From CAXBGS01 sp963975425 (GTDB lineage Bacteria > Planctomycetota > Planctomycetia > Pirellulales > Pirellulaceae), in contig CAXBGS010000018.1 of the NCBI GenBank assembly GCA_963975425.1, forward strand, positions 86,760-150,759: 64,000 nt of DNA. The letters run 5' to 3'. A program made the position numbers and the translations under genes. The notes beneath the pieces are model-generated. The model was not told the DNA's origin and did not search any database. It saw nothing but the letters and a program-made list of their open reading frames with translations. Below are positions 34,474 through 44,787 of this stretch, piece by piece. Within the stretch, counting starts at the first letter, position 1; each line of letters starts with the position of its first letter.

Positions 34474-36108
34474 ATGACGGGCAGAACGATCAAGTATCCA
34501 AGTGTGCTCGTCCGACATCCCGCCGGACGGGTAATGAGCTGCGGTCTCGTGCTGTGCTCGAGTCTTGTGCTGTGCGGCGGACTGTTATCGTGCGTCGGCT
34601 GCGCGACATCTCCGGTCTCAAGCGTCCACGCCGAACGGTCCTTGTCCCAGGCAGGATCGCCATGGCTGCCCGAGCGACCCAGCCCAACCCAACTAGCGCC
34701 AACCCAGTTAGCGACAGCCCAGCCAGCACCAACCCAGTTAGCGCCAGCCCAGCCAGCGACAGCCCCACAAGACGCGGGCCGACCGCACACCGCTCAGCAG
34801 TTCACCGGTCCATCCAACGACGATGAACCGACTTTGCAAGTCGATTTTGTCGACGTCCAGTCGACCAGCAATGATTTGATCACGACGGAATTGATCACCA
34901 CCGAGCTTCCCGCGGCGCCGTGGATCGAAAGCGAAGTCGATGACAACGAAATCACGCTCGAAGCGTTACAGTCACAGGCCACCACCGAGCATCCGGCCAT
35001 CGAGTCCGCGGCGGCACAATTGGCGGCCCTGAACGGCAAATGGGTACAAGCCGGTTTACCGCCCAACCCGGTCGCCCAGTACAACAGCGACGAAATCTTT
35101 AACGATGACGCCAGCGGGTTGCACCAATTCGCGATCGGACAAACGTATGTCACCGCGAATAAACTTTCGCTGGCCCAGTGCGTGGTCGCCGAACAAATCC
35201 AAGCCGCCCATGCGCAAGTCGAAACGGCGCGGTTGCGAGTGCAAACCAATGTCCGCTCGTCGTTCTTGTCCGCCCTGGTCGCGCAGCAGCGACTGGAACT
35301 GGTCGACCAACTGTTACAAATCGCCGAAAAATCGGTCCAGTCCGTCGACGCGATGGTGCGAGCCGAAGAGGTATCGCGAATCGCATTGCTGCAGGCCCAA
35401 ACGGAATATCAACAAGCGATGCTCGAGCGGGAAACGGCCGCCAGCAATCTGGATGCGGCTCGCCGAAAATTGGCCAGCGATGTCGGCATTGATTCGTTGT
35501 CCGGTGGCCCGTTGGCGGGTTCACCGGAGGATTTGTTCGAGGACACATCCGAAGCGTTCGTCTTTGAAACGCTGCAGTCCAAGATGACGTCGCTCAGTCC
35601 CGAAGTCGCGCGGCGGGCCGCACAGATCCAACAGGCACAGCGATCGTTGCAACTCGCCGTGGCTCAGGTCACGCCCAATGTCACCACGCAAATCGGGGTC
35701 GGCTTTGACGCGTCGACCGATGATACCTACACATCGATCCAAGTCAGCATGCCGTTGCCGATTCGCAATCGCAATCAAGGCAACATTCGGCAAGCGCGCA
35801 GTCAGATCAGCGTGGCGGGTGCCCGGCTAAGGCAAACCGAGTTGGATTTGTCCAAGCGGTTGACGGCGGCATTTCGCGATTACCAAAACGCCACGATCCG
35901 CCGCGATCGATTGCGGTCGGAAATCATCCCGAGGGCCGAAGAGATGCTGACGTTGGCGGTCCAATCGTTCGAAGCGGGCGAATCGAGCTATTTGGAACTA
36001 TTGACTGTGCAGCGCACGCTGTTTCAAAGCCGACTGAGAGAACTCGACGCGGTGGCCGCCGTCGCCCAAGCCGCCAACCAGATCGACGGTTTTCTGTTAG
36101 GAGGTTAA
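34474..36108 (+). CDS. TolC/CzcC-family outer membrane efflux protein (lipoprotein)
   Basis: 544 residues from ATG 34474 (GTG/ATG at 34381 in frame but without signal). Signal helix then LLSCVGCATS, a lipobox. A 15-base repeat encodes PTQLA and AQPAT pentapeptides (about 34680-34770). Two outer-membrane-efflux repeats follow: the first with QLAALNGKWVQAGLPPNPV and long coiled-coil helices (TEYQQAMLERETAASNLDAAR), the second with SPEVARRAAQIQQAQ, an RNQGNIRQAR turn and SYLELLTVQRTLFQSRLRELDAV. This is the exit duct of tripartite efflux pumps. No membrane-fusion or inner membrane pump gene is in the window. The stop TAA is inside GGAGGTTAAAGG of a heptamer element. Confidence 0.92.
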   Translation: MTGRTIKYPSVLVRHPAGRVMSCGLVLCSSLVLCGGLLSCVGCATSPVSSVHAERSLSQAGSPWLPERPSPTQLAPTQLATAQPAPTQLAPAQPATAPQDAGRPHTAQQFTGPSNDDEPTLQVDFVDVQSTSNDLITTELITTELPAAPWIESEVDDNEITLEALQSQATTEHPAIESAAAQLAALNGKWVQAGLPPNPVAQYNSDEIFNDDASGLHQFAIGQTYVTANKLSLAQCVVAEQIQAAHAQVETARLRVQTNVRSSFLSALVAQQRLELVDQLLQIAEKSVQSVDAMVRAEEVSRIALLQAQTEYQQAMLERETAASNLDAARRKLASDVGIDSLSGGPLAGSPEDLFEDTSEAFVFETLQSKMTSLSPEVARRAAQIQQAQRSLQLAVAQVTPNVTTQIGVGFDASTDDTYTSIQVSMPLPIRNRNQGNIRQARSQISVAGARLRQTELDLSKRLTAAFRDYQNATIRRDRLRSEIIPRAEEMLTLAVQSFEAGESSYLELLTVQRTLFQSRLRELDAVAAVAQAANQIDGFLLGG

Positions 36109-36260
36109 AGGTGAAGAGGTTACAGGTGAATGGTATTGCGTTCGGATACCGCTGTCTCACCTGAAAACAAGACGCGCTATCTCAAGCCCAGCCCAGCCCA
36201 GCCCCATAACCAGTCACCTATCACCTGTTACCTGTTTCCCTCCTTACCTCCCCATCTCCC
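36100..36260. repeat. GGT-heptamer element, copy 4 (between converging genes)
   Basis: Purine arm GGAGGTTAAAGGTGAAGAGG, then TTACAGGTGAATGG, holds the TolC-like gene's stop. Pyrimidine arm (CACCTATCACCTGTTACCTG, then CCTCCTTACCTCCCC) holds, on the minus strand, the TAA stop of the secreted gene at 36244. The loop includes CCCAGCCCAGCCC repeats. Both converging genes thus end inside one element. Confidence 0.9.
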
Positions 36261-36810
36261 TTTCCCAATCACGTCCGTTGAGGCGACCGGAGATGAGCCA
36301 TCGCGGCGGGTGATCGGGGGAGGTGTGATCGTGGGCCGTGTGATCGTCGCTGTGGGCGTGTTGGCCGGGGACGAGTTCGCTGGCGACGTAGGCGCCTTGG
36401 CTGATGACTTTGCATGACGGCGTCTCGAGAGCTTCGTCGTAGCCTGGATCGAGTGGCGCGAGGCAGCGGTCATCGCTGTACATGGCGCCCAGTTCGCTGG
36501 CGTTATCGACGATGCCATCGGCATCATCATCGAAGCGAGCTTTTCCGGGCGCGGCATCATCGCCGGGGCACAGCAGCACGACGGCCTGGGGGTCAAAGAC
36601 CAGAGCAGTCACGCGCCGCACGCCCAAAGCTTTCGCGGTGGGCGTCTGCAGCAAGTCGCTTGAGGAAGATTCGCTCATCGAGGCGAGCGCAAGCATGGAA
36701 TCGGGAGTCGGCTGTCTGGTGGCGGGCGTCCAATGAGCAAGAGACCAAGCTCGCGCAGCGCCGCCGATCAGCAATGCACCGGCCAAACAAAATCCAATCC
36801 GTCCGGTCAC
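36244..36810 (-). CDS. Small secreted Asp/His-rich protein at the end of the pilus/secretion operon
   Basis: 188 residues. Signal peptide TGRIGFCLAGALLIGGAARA. The middle has an Asp-rich loop (FDDDADGIVDN) like a calcium-binding thrombospondin-type-3 or EF-hand loop, and Cys pairs (LLCPGDD, DDRCLAP, PSCKV). The tail SDDHTAHDHTSPDH could bind metal. The final residues WEREMGR and the stop are encoded by the heptamer element. It starts 43 bases after the PilW/GspJ-like gene and is probably the last gene of that operon. No family recognised. Confidence 0.7.
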   Translation of the reverse strand: MTGRIGFCLAGALLIGGAARAWSLAHWTPATRQPTPDSMLALASMSESSSSDLLQTPTAKALGVRRVTALVFDPQAVVLLCPGDDAAPGKARFDDDADGIVDNASELGAMYSDDRCLAPLDPGYDEALETPSCKVISQGAYVASELVPGQHAHSDDHTAHDHTSPDHPPRWLISGRLNGRDWEREMGR

Positions 36811-36853
36811 GATCTACCTTCCACCGACCTTCCACCCAGCAGCACCAGACCAC

Positions 36854-38884
36854 TCAATCGCGATGCACCACCGAAGCCTGCCGAATCTGACGAGTCGCCG
36901 GATTCTCAATTCTGACCGTAATGCGAATCGCTTCAGGTCGTGTGGCAAAAGGCGGAAGCGTCTCGCGTTCTAGCGGATCATCGGAACCATAGTAAGCAGT
37001 GCCCCCGCCGTTGTCATCGATACCGTCTGCTCCCAGATCCGGGGCCGACGCGATGGTTGCGCTACCAACTTGATCGTAATATGTCCCAGTCCCAAAGTTA
37101 TATCCCTGTACGATTCCGTCTCGCTCATAATGATATGTGTAGGTGTCAAATGCTGGTTGAAACAAGCGAATGGAGGCACCTCGCGTTACGACACGTCCAG
37201 ATCGATACAGCGACGTCTGGTAGGCATTCGACGAAACACTGCCAGCGTTGTATTGGCTAATGCCTGAGAATGGCGTTATCAAAAAGAAGCGGTCAAGTGC
37301 ATTGCCCGCAACGCCTGGCGAAGTCGAAATCGCAGCGTCATTCGATACACTTAGATTGTGCAAGAGACGAGGTTGCCATCCTCGCAGACTTCCGCCGGCC
37401 AGAACCGGGTACGCAAGGTCAACAAAACCGCCTTGAATTCGCGTCACATAGTCGTCGACGGATTCTGTCGAGGCGGCGGCCGAACCATCGGCAATGGCTT
37501 CCTGTAATGCTTCGCGATAACCAGCATCGCTCGGACCGACAACAAGGTTGCTGCTCGTTGTAAAGAACGACGCTTCTGGGTCATATACTTGGATATCAAA
37601 GCCTAATGCATTATTCGTTAGTACGTCCTCTCCGCGTCGTTCGGCTCCCCATTCGTCCAAATTGCTATCGAAGTGCAATGCGTCATCGCCGAATACAAAC
37701 TCTGGCCTTAAAAAGCCGCTCAATATATTCGGTGTCACGACCGGTCCAGCACTCGGAGTAAACGGGGGTGCAACACTAATCGGCACCGTTGCCCCGTTGG
37801 TCGCGTTCAGGATCGTCGGCGGAAGCCCGAGCGCCAAAACGGGCATCGAGGTTGGCGTATTCCCAGCTCCTCCAAGCACATTGTGTGGAACTCTTACATG
37901 TCCGAATCGGTTATGCGGTTTCGATAAGTCAGCAAGAGAGTTCGCAGCGACGACACCTAATGGCAATCCGTTCGCGTCGAGCGCACGCCGAAGCGAAAGG
38001 TCACACTGCTGATGCACGCCAGCCATTCCATAAAGCCATGCTTGGCCCAGAACTGCGGGGCTTAGACCTGCCACCAAAGTTGTGGTTGACGCATTCCCCA
38101 CAGGCCAATCATCAGCTCGCATTAAAGGCACACCGTTGTACGACCTCGCGAAGATCCTTCCATTTGCAAGATTCAAGTCTGGACGAATGAGTAATACTCG
38201 ACGATGAATCTTGATGCGGTCCGGCAAGCCGTTTTCGGATGCATCCATGTCACCATCGAAATCGGTGTCACCATCCGCGTCGATGTATGCGGCGCTGGTC
38301 GTCAGAGTGGAAGCCTGATACTCCGGACTTGCGAAATAGACAATCTCCGCATACTTCGATCGTATGACGATTGGGTCCTCAGGATTGCCGGGAAAGTTTA
38401 CCGGATCGTAGGCAACACCGTTTAGTTGTGCCGTTTTCTGATCGAGGACAAATCGTGGAACCTTTCCTGTAAACCAGTTGTTTCCTTTCGCAACTGCCGT
38501 AAATGCAAGGTAGTCATCGAAGTCACCATACCGCGCGTCATCGAGGGCAGTATTTCCATCGGCGTCAAGCGACGCTCGAAACAGGGATGATGTCGCATCA
38601 GTCACCGGTCCTTCGTAATACATGAAGTATCCGAGCGGTTCGTTGTCGACCACGGTAGGTTCCAAGCCGACCGTGCACTGATTCAACTCATCGGTTAGCC
38701 GCGCTGTCACGTCACGAAGCCTGTTCGAGAGTTCAACATCGGCACGGCTATCGCGAATTTTAGCGCCGACAAACCCAAATGATCTCGCCAGCGCAGCCAT
38801 CATTAATAGCGTCACCGCCATTGCGACGAGCATCTCGACAAGCGTAAAGCCTCGCTTCATTTCAATCGTTTCTCGCGAAATCAT
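36854..38884 (-). CDS. Large prepilin-type minor pseudopilin (GspJ/PilW-like)
   Basis: 676 residues, several times the ~200 of GspJ. The ATG at 38884 overlaps the upstream stop as ATGA; ATG 38860 is also possible. The class III signal is KRG/FTLVEM (cleavage after Gly12, Glu17 at +5), then a hydrophobic helix LVAMAVTLLMMAALARSFGFV. The first 70 residues after it follow minor pseudopilins (LRDVTARLTDELNQ). An acidic loop cluster (DADGDTDFDGDMDASENGLPD, in pattern) near 200-225 could bind calcium. The rest is a long extracytoplasmic region with Asn/Gly/Thr-rich strands. Likely sits at the tip complex of a pseudopilus together with the large GspK-like protein. Confidence 0.85.
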   Translation of the reverse strand: MISRETIEMKRGFTLVEMLVAMAVTLLMMAALARSFGFVGAKIRDSRADVELSNRLRDVTARLTDELNQCTVGLEPTVVDNEPLGYFMYYEGPVTDATSSLFRASLDADGNTALDDARYGDFDDYLAFTAVAKGNNWFTGKVPRFVLDQKTAQLNGVAYDPVNFPGNPEDPIVIRSKYAEIVYFASPEYQASTLTTSAAYIDADGDTDFDGDMDASENGLPDRIKIHRRVLLIRPDLNLANGRIFARSYNGVPLMRADDWPVGNASTTTLVAGLSPAVLGQAWLYGMAGVHQQCDLSLRRALDANGLPLGVVAANSLADLSKPHNRFGHVRVPHNVLGGAGNTPTSMPVLALGLPPTILNATNGATVPISVAPPFTPSAGPVVTPNILSGFLRPEFVFGDDALHFDSNLDEWGAERRGEDVLTNNALGFDIQVYDPEASFFTTSSNLVVGPSDAGYREALQEAIADGSAAASTESVDDYVTRIQGGFVDLAYPVLAGGSLRGWQPRLLHNLSVSNDAAISTSPGVAGNALDRFFLITPFSGISQYNAGSVSSNAYQTSLYRSGRVVTRGASIRLFQPAFDTYTYHYERDGIVQGYNFGTGTYYDQVGSATIASAPDLGADGIDDNGGGTAYYGSDDPLERETLPPFATRPEAIRITVRIENPATRQIRQASVVHRD

Positions 38885-41800
38885 TGGTCGTAACTCTCGT
38901 AAATAACGATGTCTCGGGCATTCAGATTTTGTCCCGCAACAAATCCGACCGGAATCGAACGATCAACCATGAACGTGGCCCGGTATCGATTGTTCTGTCC
39001 AATCGATGCGTTGTATTCTTGGCCAACACTGGCAATGTCATTCGCATCGACCTCAAAGAAACCCATCGTCATACGAATCAGAAATGTCTGCGAATTGTCA
39101 GAGACCAGATTTGGCATTCGCATCAGCGTCTGATAGCGAAGGAAAGGGTTCCGATTACGATCCTGATGCAGCGTCATTGGCGTTTGAGTTGAATCTCGCA
39201 CGAACAACGATGACTGGATGGGCGGTCCACCCGGCGGATCGTTGGCATCCAATGTCCCCGCTCCTCGGAGAAGCGTACCGTTGGCGCCGCGTCGGCGAAG
39301 TAAATCGGTATCAGCGGCGGTACGAAGTTCCGGTGAAAACGGTGTATCGATCGCTCCTTTGTAAGCACCCGCAAACTGTGTTGGAAAACGCGGATCCAAT
39401 TTCGTCGGTTCATAGTTGTAATTGGGTGCGGCTCCGCCCGACACAGTCGTCAATGTTCCCGCCCCATAGCCGCGACGATTCGCAATAAATTGGTCAAACG
39501 CTAACTGGGAAGCTGTGTTTGAGTTATTGAATTCATCAGGGTTCATGTGCCCCTGCATGAGTCCAGCCCAAACAGGAAACTCAGCCAGCGAGTTCAGGTT
39601 GATCGTGCCCTGTCGAGTGTTGTCATAGCGGAAATTGAATGGAGGCATCAGGAGCGTTCTGAGCAAAGCCAATTCAGTCTCTTCCGCAGCGACGGTCGAA
39701 GTCAGGCGCCCAGGATCAATCATCTCCACCTCGCCCCGGAAACGTGGCAGCGTATGCACGAAATCAAGCAATCGCGTGACTTGAGTTGCGTCGTTGTAAC
39801 GCGTCGCTGATGAGCCAGCGTTGTCGTAGCTACTGTGAAAGAAATTCAGCAAATGCCGAAATGGCGAATTAAAGACGGTTGGGTCCGCCGACGGGGTAGC
39901 TGCTTCTGGATAAATATCGGGATCACCGCCTGTATTGACGGTGAATTCCTCGAATAGACGTCCTTGCGAACAGGCCGGCACCATCAACAGCTCTAACTGG
40001 GAACTGAACGGGCGATTCAGCCACGGATGCAATGCAAATGGTGTCTGCGGCAGATTTCGATCGTTGCCCACGACGTTGTCCGCAGTTGGCGAACCGAGTC
40101 GACCAATGCTTGCGGAATATCCGATGAATGCCGGATTGGAATGTCCGTTGTCCACCTCATCGCCAACGGCAGCGAGAATGTATTGGTTCTTCGTATAGGT
40201 TGGTGTGTTTAAGAAACCCAGCGACGAAAAAATGTACCGTTCGGGATTCGTTGGCGACGGATGCTGGATATTGAAAAAGTCCAAATCAGTCAAACTTGCG
40301 TCGGCAACCGTCAACATGTTGCCAGGCGTCAAATCCACATCGTTCACCGCATAGGAATAGAGTACGTCCTGGCCACCGCTTGCAGGCCGTCCAGTGCGTT
40401 GTCGGCTTCGAGTCGTGTATCGAGCACCACCTTGCCCCATGTCAGCACCCGGCCGAGCTTCACCGCTGAACACTGTCAAGTCAATCTGAATCCAATCGAC
40501 GGTCCGATACGGATTCGTGATCGGATTGTGAGGCAGAGTCGGATCCGCCAAGCGTTGCAGGAATGCGGAACAATAGCTTGGGATAGTTCCCAACTCAGGT
40601 TCATCACCAGCATTGGGGATTCGCGGGTTTGCGATATCCAAAGGAGTATCAATGGCGGACGTCGTCGCTGTGTTTGACAGATCTAGATACGCGTCAGTTA
40701 GCGGATAATCAACGCCCGCAAAACCATCGTTATCCTGCGGCGTCACCGGTTCGCCAACGGTTCCGTTGTACTGAAACATTGGCTCGGTGTAGTACGCGTC
40801 GTGTGGTCCTGCTGATACATTCAGACCCACTGCGCCATGTTCAAACTTGGTGCCTGCTGTCCAAGTAGCAGGATAGAAGCTATTGACGACAAGTGTCTTT
40901 GGAATCGTATGAAACGCAGTCGCCCCGAACGTTGGCGACGTTCGCACCTCGGTGGGCGGATTGGTCGTACCGTTCGTGTTCCGCAAATGCACCAAGCCAT
41001 TTGCAAACCGCTCAAAACGCTGACGGCTAGGATAAAGAGGGTTTCCGCTTCCATCACTACGAGAGCCTAGATACGTCGTTGTTCTTGGTGCGAGAACCAA
41101 GTACTGCCCAGGTGATAGCAACCTTTGTGCACTCGGGTTATATCCAATATCTCTCGCAAAAAACAAACCGTTTTCGCGGCCAGACATGTCTGTAATATTT
41201 TCGTTGGCAACAAGCGCGTTGACATTGGCCAATGCAGCGAAGTTTCCCGAAATACCCGTTGTTGTCGGACCGGCAACCGTCCGTGGCCCTCCAAAGAAAA
41301 TAAATCGATCATAGTTGAGTGTCGGGTCGGTGAAATTGCCAAGTTCATCTGGTTGTTCAATTTCAAAGGACGCAGAATCAGGAAAGTTACTGCGCACCAA
41401 ATCTGGATCGGCTGTGGGTGAATTGATGTGCGGTTCAGAGATCGCGATTCGCCAAATTGGAGCACCGCTTACAGTGCTGTTGCCGGGCGCAGTCGCACCG
41501 AGATCCAGTTCTCCATTGCTGTTGTACAACTCTTGCGGAAATGATCGCTTGGTTGATTCGTCGGTCGTGGACGCGGTGGGGTGAGGGCAATACAACTCCA
41601 GGAACAGTGATCCTTGTGGGACTCGCACTTGATCCGTGTCGTTATCCATTCCGGACCGATCATCACCGGATGGATCAAAAATGGTATCCCTGACTCGGAC
41701 ATCATGAAACGCAAGGCTTTCGGTGAACATCAACTCCGGAGCTTCCACACCCCAAACGATCGGGCTCGGTGTCGGATGCGTTGCCAGTGTCGCGTTTCCT

Positions 41801-44712
41801 TCGAATCGATCGGGTGTTCCATCGTCATTGTCATCGATAGCGAGCCCCCATCCATCCAGAGGATTATCGTCGTAGGGAAATCGAGTCATGATCGAATCGG
41901 GGTCGCGATAATCAACGACGTTCACTGCCCACTGTGCCAATCGTCGGGCTTTATACGCGGCTTCGATTGCGGTTGGCAGCGGATTGTTGCCTGGATCGAT
42001 CGAAACGAAATCAACGCCATCGGCTGTTAGAACCGAAAGCAACACATATAAATGCCTGGCAAGTATTTGCCGCCCGTTCGTCTGGGCGGGCGTAAACGTG
42101 CCCGACGCAACCGTACCAGGGACATTCGGCTCGTCAAATGTGTAGTGAGGATCATAGGTCTGATAACTAGTCGGAACCGAACCCGCTGAAGCGGCGACCC
42201 TGAACGCCTCGGTTTCGGTGCTTGGATCGTTATATAGTTCACCCGGTTCGTCTGTGACGCCATCGCCATCATCATCATCGGTGTTGTTGTCAGCACGAAG
42301 AGTCTCAAGCGGCTCATCGATCACGCCATTACCGTTATCATCGACGCCATTTCCGATCGATCGATTAACATCCAGCTTACGTCCCAACCGAATCTCAGGA
42401 GCAATGAGCTGTTCAATCTGTGCTTGCGATAGTGTGATCGACCCCACAGATTCGATCAGTTCCACGAGACCAACGAACGCGTTATCCCCTGAACTTACTA
42501 ACGGAAGTGAATCGTCGGATGCGCTTTGCGTGGTCAACGACCGTTTGTACTCGGGATAATTCGCAATCAGTTGTCGAACTCGATTTCGCAACCGCTGTGG
42601 CAACATTTCTGAATCGAAATCATCGGATCGCAAGATCGCTTCCAAATCAGCCGCAGTGAATGCTAGGTCGCCACTCAAGGTGCCCGTCGGATCGGTCTCG
42701 TACGGATCGTCAACGGCTTCGTTAATCGCTTCGATTGCCGTCGTCATTGTGTCCTCAGGGACAATGATTGTTCCCGAATCCGCTGCGACAACGTGCCCAC
42801 TTCGGCCAGCGCCAACTCCGCCCCATCCGAACGGATCACTGGACATTCCGTACCCGCTATCGGACAATTGCCGAATCGGGCGATAGCCAGTCCGCACCAC
42901 ATCCAAAGCATCCGCTCCCTCGCGTCCCGGCTTATCCGGCGTCGCGAGCGATTGATTTCCGAAGCGATAACGATCGTTAAGGAGCGCTGCGATATCATTC
43001 AAGATATTGGTATTTGTGATAATCCCGGGAGTCGTACCAGTCGCCGTATAGGAATACGACGCTGGAATCATGATGTCAGCTGGGCCGTATCCGATTCCTC
43101 GAAACACCCTCCGTTGATTGGCAACATCGCCGAAAACGTTTCGTGTACCTGCCCAGAAGGCGTTCGCGTTGTTTGGGGAACCAGCGACGTTCGTTGCTAG
43201 CTGTTGATTTCCGACAACGTTAACGTTCAATCGCCCATTCAAGTCCTCGATCATCGGCGCTATCAAAGGCTTAAGTAGTTTCCCTTCTTGCGATGTGAAG
43301 ATTGGCAACCCCAAGTCAACCCAAACGCTATCAGGTATTCCGTCGGAATCGTTGTCTACATCCCACGGCCCCTGAATGAGCGCCCTGGACAACTGATCGA
43401 GCAGTGTCCTTGCATTCGACCTGAGGTCACCCGGACTGTTCGGCGTAGGAGCTGGATTACTGTATCGAAACGCTAACGTCGAGCGCAACGCGTACTGACT
43501 ATTACCGCCAGTAAACCGAGGATTGATCGCACGGCTGCCGATTGTTCCCGCAGTCGCTCCGGGGCGCATCAAGTCTTCAGCGATTGGAATCGGTCTGAAC
43601 GTCGCTCGCGCAATACTTACAACGGCGTCGCGATAGTCGTTTCCTGTCGGAGCCGGGGAAGTCGAACTCCAGTCGACTTCGTTCAGAATGTAGTTGATTA
43701 CCGAAGGACGATGAAATGACGGAATCACGGTACCATCACTATGACGATGACTTAAGAACCAATTCAAATAATCCGGCGCGTCGTAGCCTTCGTCAAAGTC
43801 ACCGCCCGCGGTCAATAAATTGCTTTTGTCAACATTCGTTGTGCCTGGTAGCCGAATGTGATTTGGCTGAAGTGCAACCGGCAGCGTGTTGAACCCGACT
43901 AGCGTCGTTGTCGGGTCGCTTGGATCAGCCTGCTGATAGTCGGTTACTAACGCTACCGTGTCATTGAGATTGTTTCCGTCATAGCCAATTCCTGCCGAGT
44001 TGCGCGGCACTCCGTTGAGCTGAAACTGATATCCGCCAGCCGAGAAATCAGTAAGGTCCGGATAAAAAAGTGATCGAATTTGGTTGGTGCTTGGGTTCAA
44101 CGCAAGTTCCGATCCATCAAGTTCAATATACAAGTCATCGCACTCAGCGATTGTTCCCGCAGCGGGATGGTAGCGTGAACGGAGAACGCGATAACTCTTG
44201 TCAGCCAGTGGACCTTGCGTGAACGTAATCACCCGGCCTGAATACAGATCGTCAATATTTCGCGAATAGGGATTTCCCGGTGCGGTCGGTCTTGTGCCGG
44301 GCGTATTTCGAACCACAGGAATTCGCACAATCCCAGTGCCTAGTTCAAAAGGGCCTTCTCGAGAAGGATCCGGATTTACTGGCATCGTCGATGGCGGGCC
44401 GATGCTTTGGAGGCGCATCGTGATTCCATCACGACCGTAGTAATCGTCTAGAAGACTTTCACCGAAGAAAGGGTTGTTAGGATCGTTTGTCCCGCGAATC
44501 AATGTCATCAACGATTCGTTCAGCAGCCCATTGACGTCGGGCGCACGAGCGTTTCGAGCCGCCATTACGAACGATGACTGACGCGATTGGTTGCTAAACA
44601 CGAGGTATGCAGCAACCAGGAGGCTGAAGAACGTCAGGCTACTAAGCACCACCAACAGAATGATGCCGCTACGTTGTTCGGGTTGAGATCGATTAGGTCG
44701 ATGGCGATTCAT
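38881..44712 (-). CDS. Giant GspK-like minor pseudopilin (1943 residues)
   Basis: The N-terminus is a prepilin-like signal, QRSG/IILLVVLSSLTFFSLLVAAYLVF, with Gly16 at -1 and Val21 where other pilins have Glu at +5. Absence of Glu+5 is the hallmark of GspK. Known GspK proteins are about 300-350 residues, so this is roughly six times larger. Four Asp-rich loops of calcium-binding look occur: DNDSDGIPD near 450, DDNGNGVID near 790, DDDDGDGVTD near 812, and DDNDDGTPD near 954. The rest is Asn/Thr/Pro/Gly-rich, with motifs such as VWVDLGLP and LNGRLNVN that recall GspK's SPL-like core. Placed between the PilV/GspI-like and PilW/GspJ-like genes, as expected for I-J-K. No frameshift or internal stop. 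Confidence 0.85.
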   Translation of the reverse strand: MNRHRPNRSQPEQRSGIILLVVLSSLTFFSLLVAAYLVFSNQSRQSSFVMAARNARAPDVNGLLNESLMTLIRGTNDPNNPFFGESLLDDYYGRDGITMRLQSIGPPSTMPVNPDPSREGPFELGTGIVRIPVVRNTPGTRPTAPGNPYSRNIDDLYSGRVITFTQGPLADKSYRVLRSRYHPAAGTIAECDDLYIELDGSELALNPSTNQIRSLFYPDLTDFSAGGYQFQLNGVPRNSAGIGYDGNNLNDTVALVTDYQQADPSDPTTTLVGFNTLPVALQPNHIRLPGTTNVDKSNLLTAGGDFDEGYDAPDYLNWFLSHRHSDGTVIPSFHRPSVINYILNEVDWSSTSPAPTGNDYRDAVVSIARATFRPIPIAEDLMRPGATAGTIGSRAINPRFTGGNSQYALRSTLAFRYSNPAPTPNSPGDLRSNARTLLDQLSRALIQGPWDVDNDSDGIPDSVWVDLGLPIFTSQEGKLLKPLIAPMIEDLNGRLNVNVVGNQQLATNVAGSPNNANAFWAGTRNVFGDVANQRRVFRGIGYGPADIMIPASYSYTATGTTPGIITNTNILNDIAALLNDRYRFGNQSLATPDKPGREGADALDVVRTGYRPIRQLSDSGYGMSSDPFGWGGVGAGRSGHVVAADSGTIIVPEDTMTTAIEAINEAVDDPYETDPTGTLSGDLAFTAADLEAILRSDDFDSEMLPQRLRNRVRQLIANYPEYKRSLTTQSASDDSLPLVSSGDNAFVGLVELIESVGSITLSQAQIEQLIAPEIRLGRKLDVNRSIGNGVDDNGNGVIDEPLETLRADNNTDDDDGDGVTDEPGELYNDPSTETEAFRVAASAGSVPTSYQTYDPHYTFDEPNVPGTVASGTFTPAQTNGRQILARHLYVLLSVLTADGVDFVSIDPGNNPLPTAIEAAYKARRLAQWAVNVVDYRDPDSIMTRFPYDDNPLDGWGLAIDDNDDGTPDRFEGNATLATHPTPSPIVWGVEAPELMFTESLAFHDVRVRDTIFDPSGDDRSGMDNDTDQVRVPQGSLFLELYCPHPTASTTDESTKRSFPQELYNSNGELDLGATAPGNSTVSGAPIWRIAISEPHINSPTADPDLVRSNFPDSASFEIEQPDELGNFTDPTLNYDRFIFFGGPRTVAGPTTTGISGNFAALANVNALVANENITDMSGRENGLFFARDIGYNPSAQRLLSPGQYLVLAPRTTTYLGSRSDGSGNPLYPSRQRFERFANGLVHLRNTNGTTNPPTEVRTSPTFGATAFHTIPKTLVVNSFYPATWTAGTKFEHGAVGLNVSAGPHDAYYTEPMFQYNGTVGEPVTPQDNDGFAGVDYPLTDAYLDLSNTATTSAIDTPLDIANPRIPNAGDEPELGTIPSYCSAFLQRLADPTLPHNPITNPYRTVDWIQIDLTVFSGEARPGADMGQGGARYTTRSRQRTGRPASGGQDVLYSYAVNDVDLTPGNMLTVADASLTDLDFFNIQHPSPTNPERYIFSSLGFLNTPTYTKNQYILAAVGDEVDNGHSNPAFIGYSASIGRLGSPTADNVVGNDRNLPQTPFALHPWLNRPFSSQLELLMVPACSQGRLFEEFTVNTGGDPDIYPEAATPSADPTVFNSPFRHLLNFFHSSYDNAGSSATRYNDATQVTRLLDFVHTLPRFRGEVEMIDPGRLTSTVAAEETELALLRTLLMPPFNFRYDNTRQGTINLNSLAEFPVWAGLMQGHMNPDEFNNSNTASQLAFDQFIANRRGYGAGTLTTVSGGAAPNYNYEPTKLDPRFPTQFAGAYKGAIDTPFSPELRTAADTDLLRRRGANGTLLRGAGTLDANDPPGGPPIQSSLFVRDSTQTPMTLHQDRNRNPFLRYQTLMRMPNLVSDNSQTFLIRMTMGFFEVDANDIASVGQEYNASIGQNNRYRATFMVDRSIPVGFVAGQNLNARDIVIYESYDQ

Positions 44713-44787
44713 GAGAGCACTCGGATGCCAGCGTTTCGGAAAAGAAGAGAGTAGACTTGAAGTTCAACAGGATCGGTTTGTTTAAAT

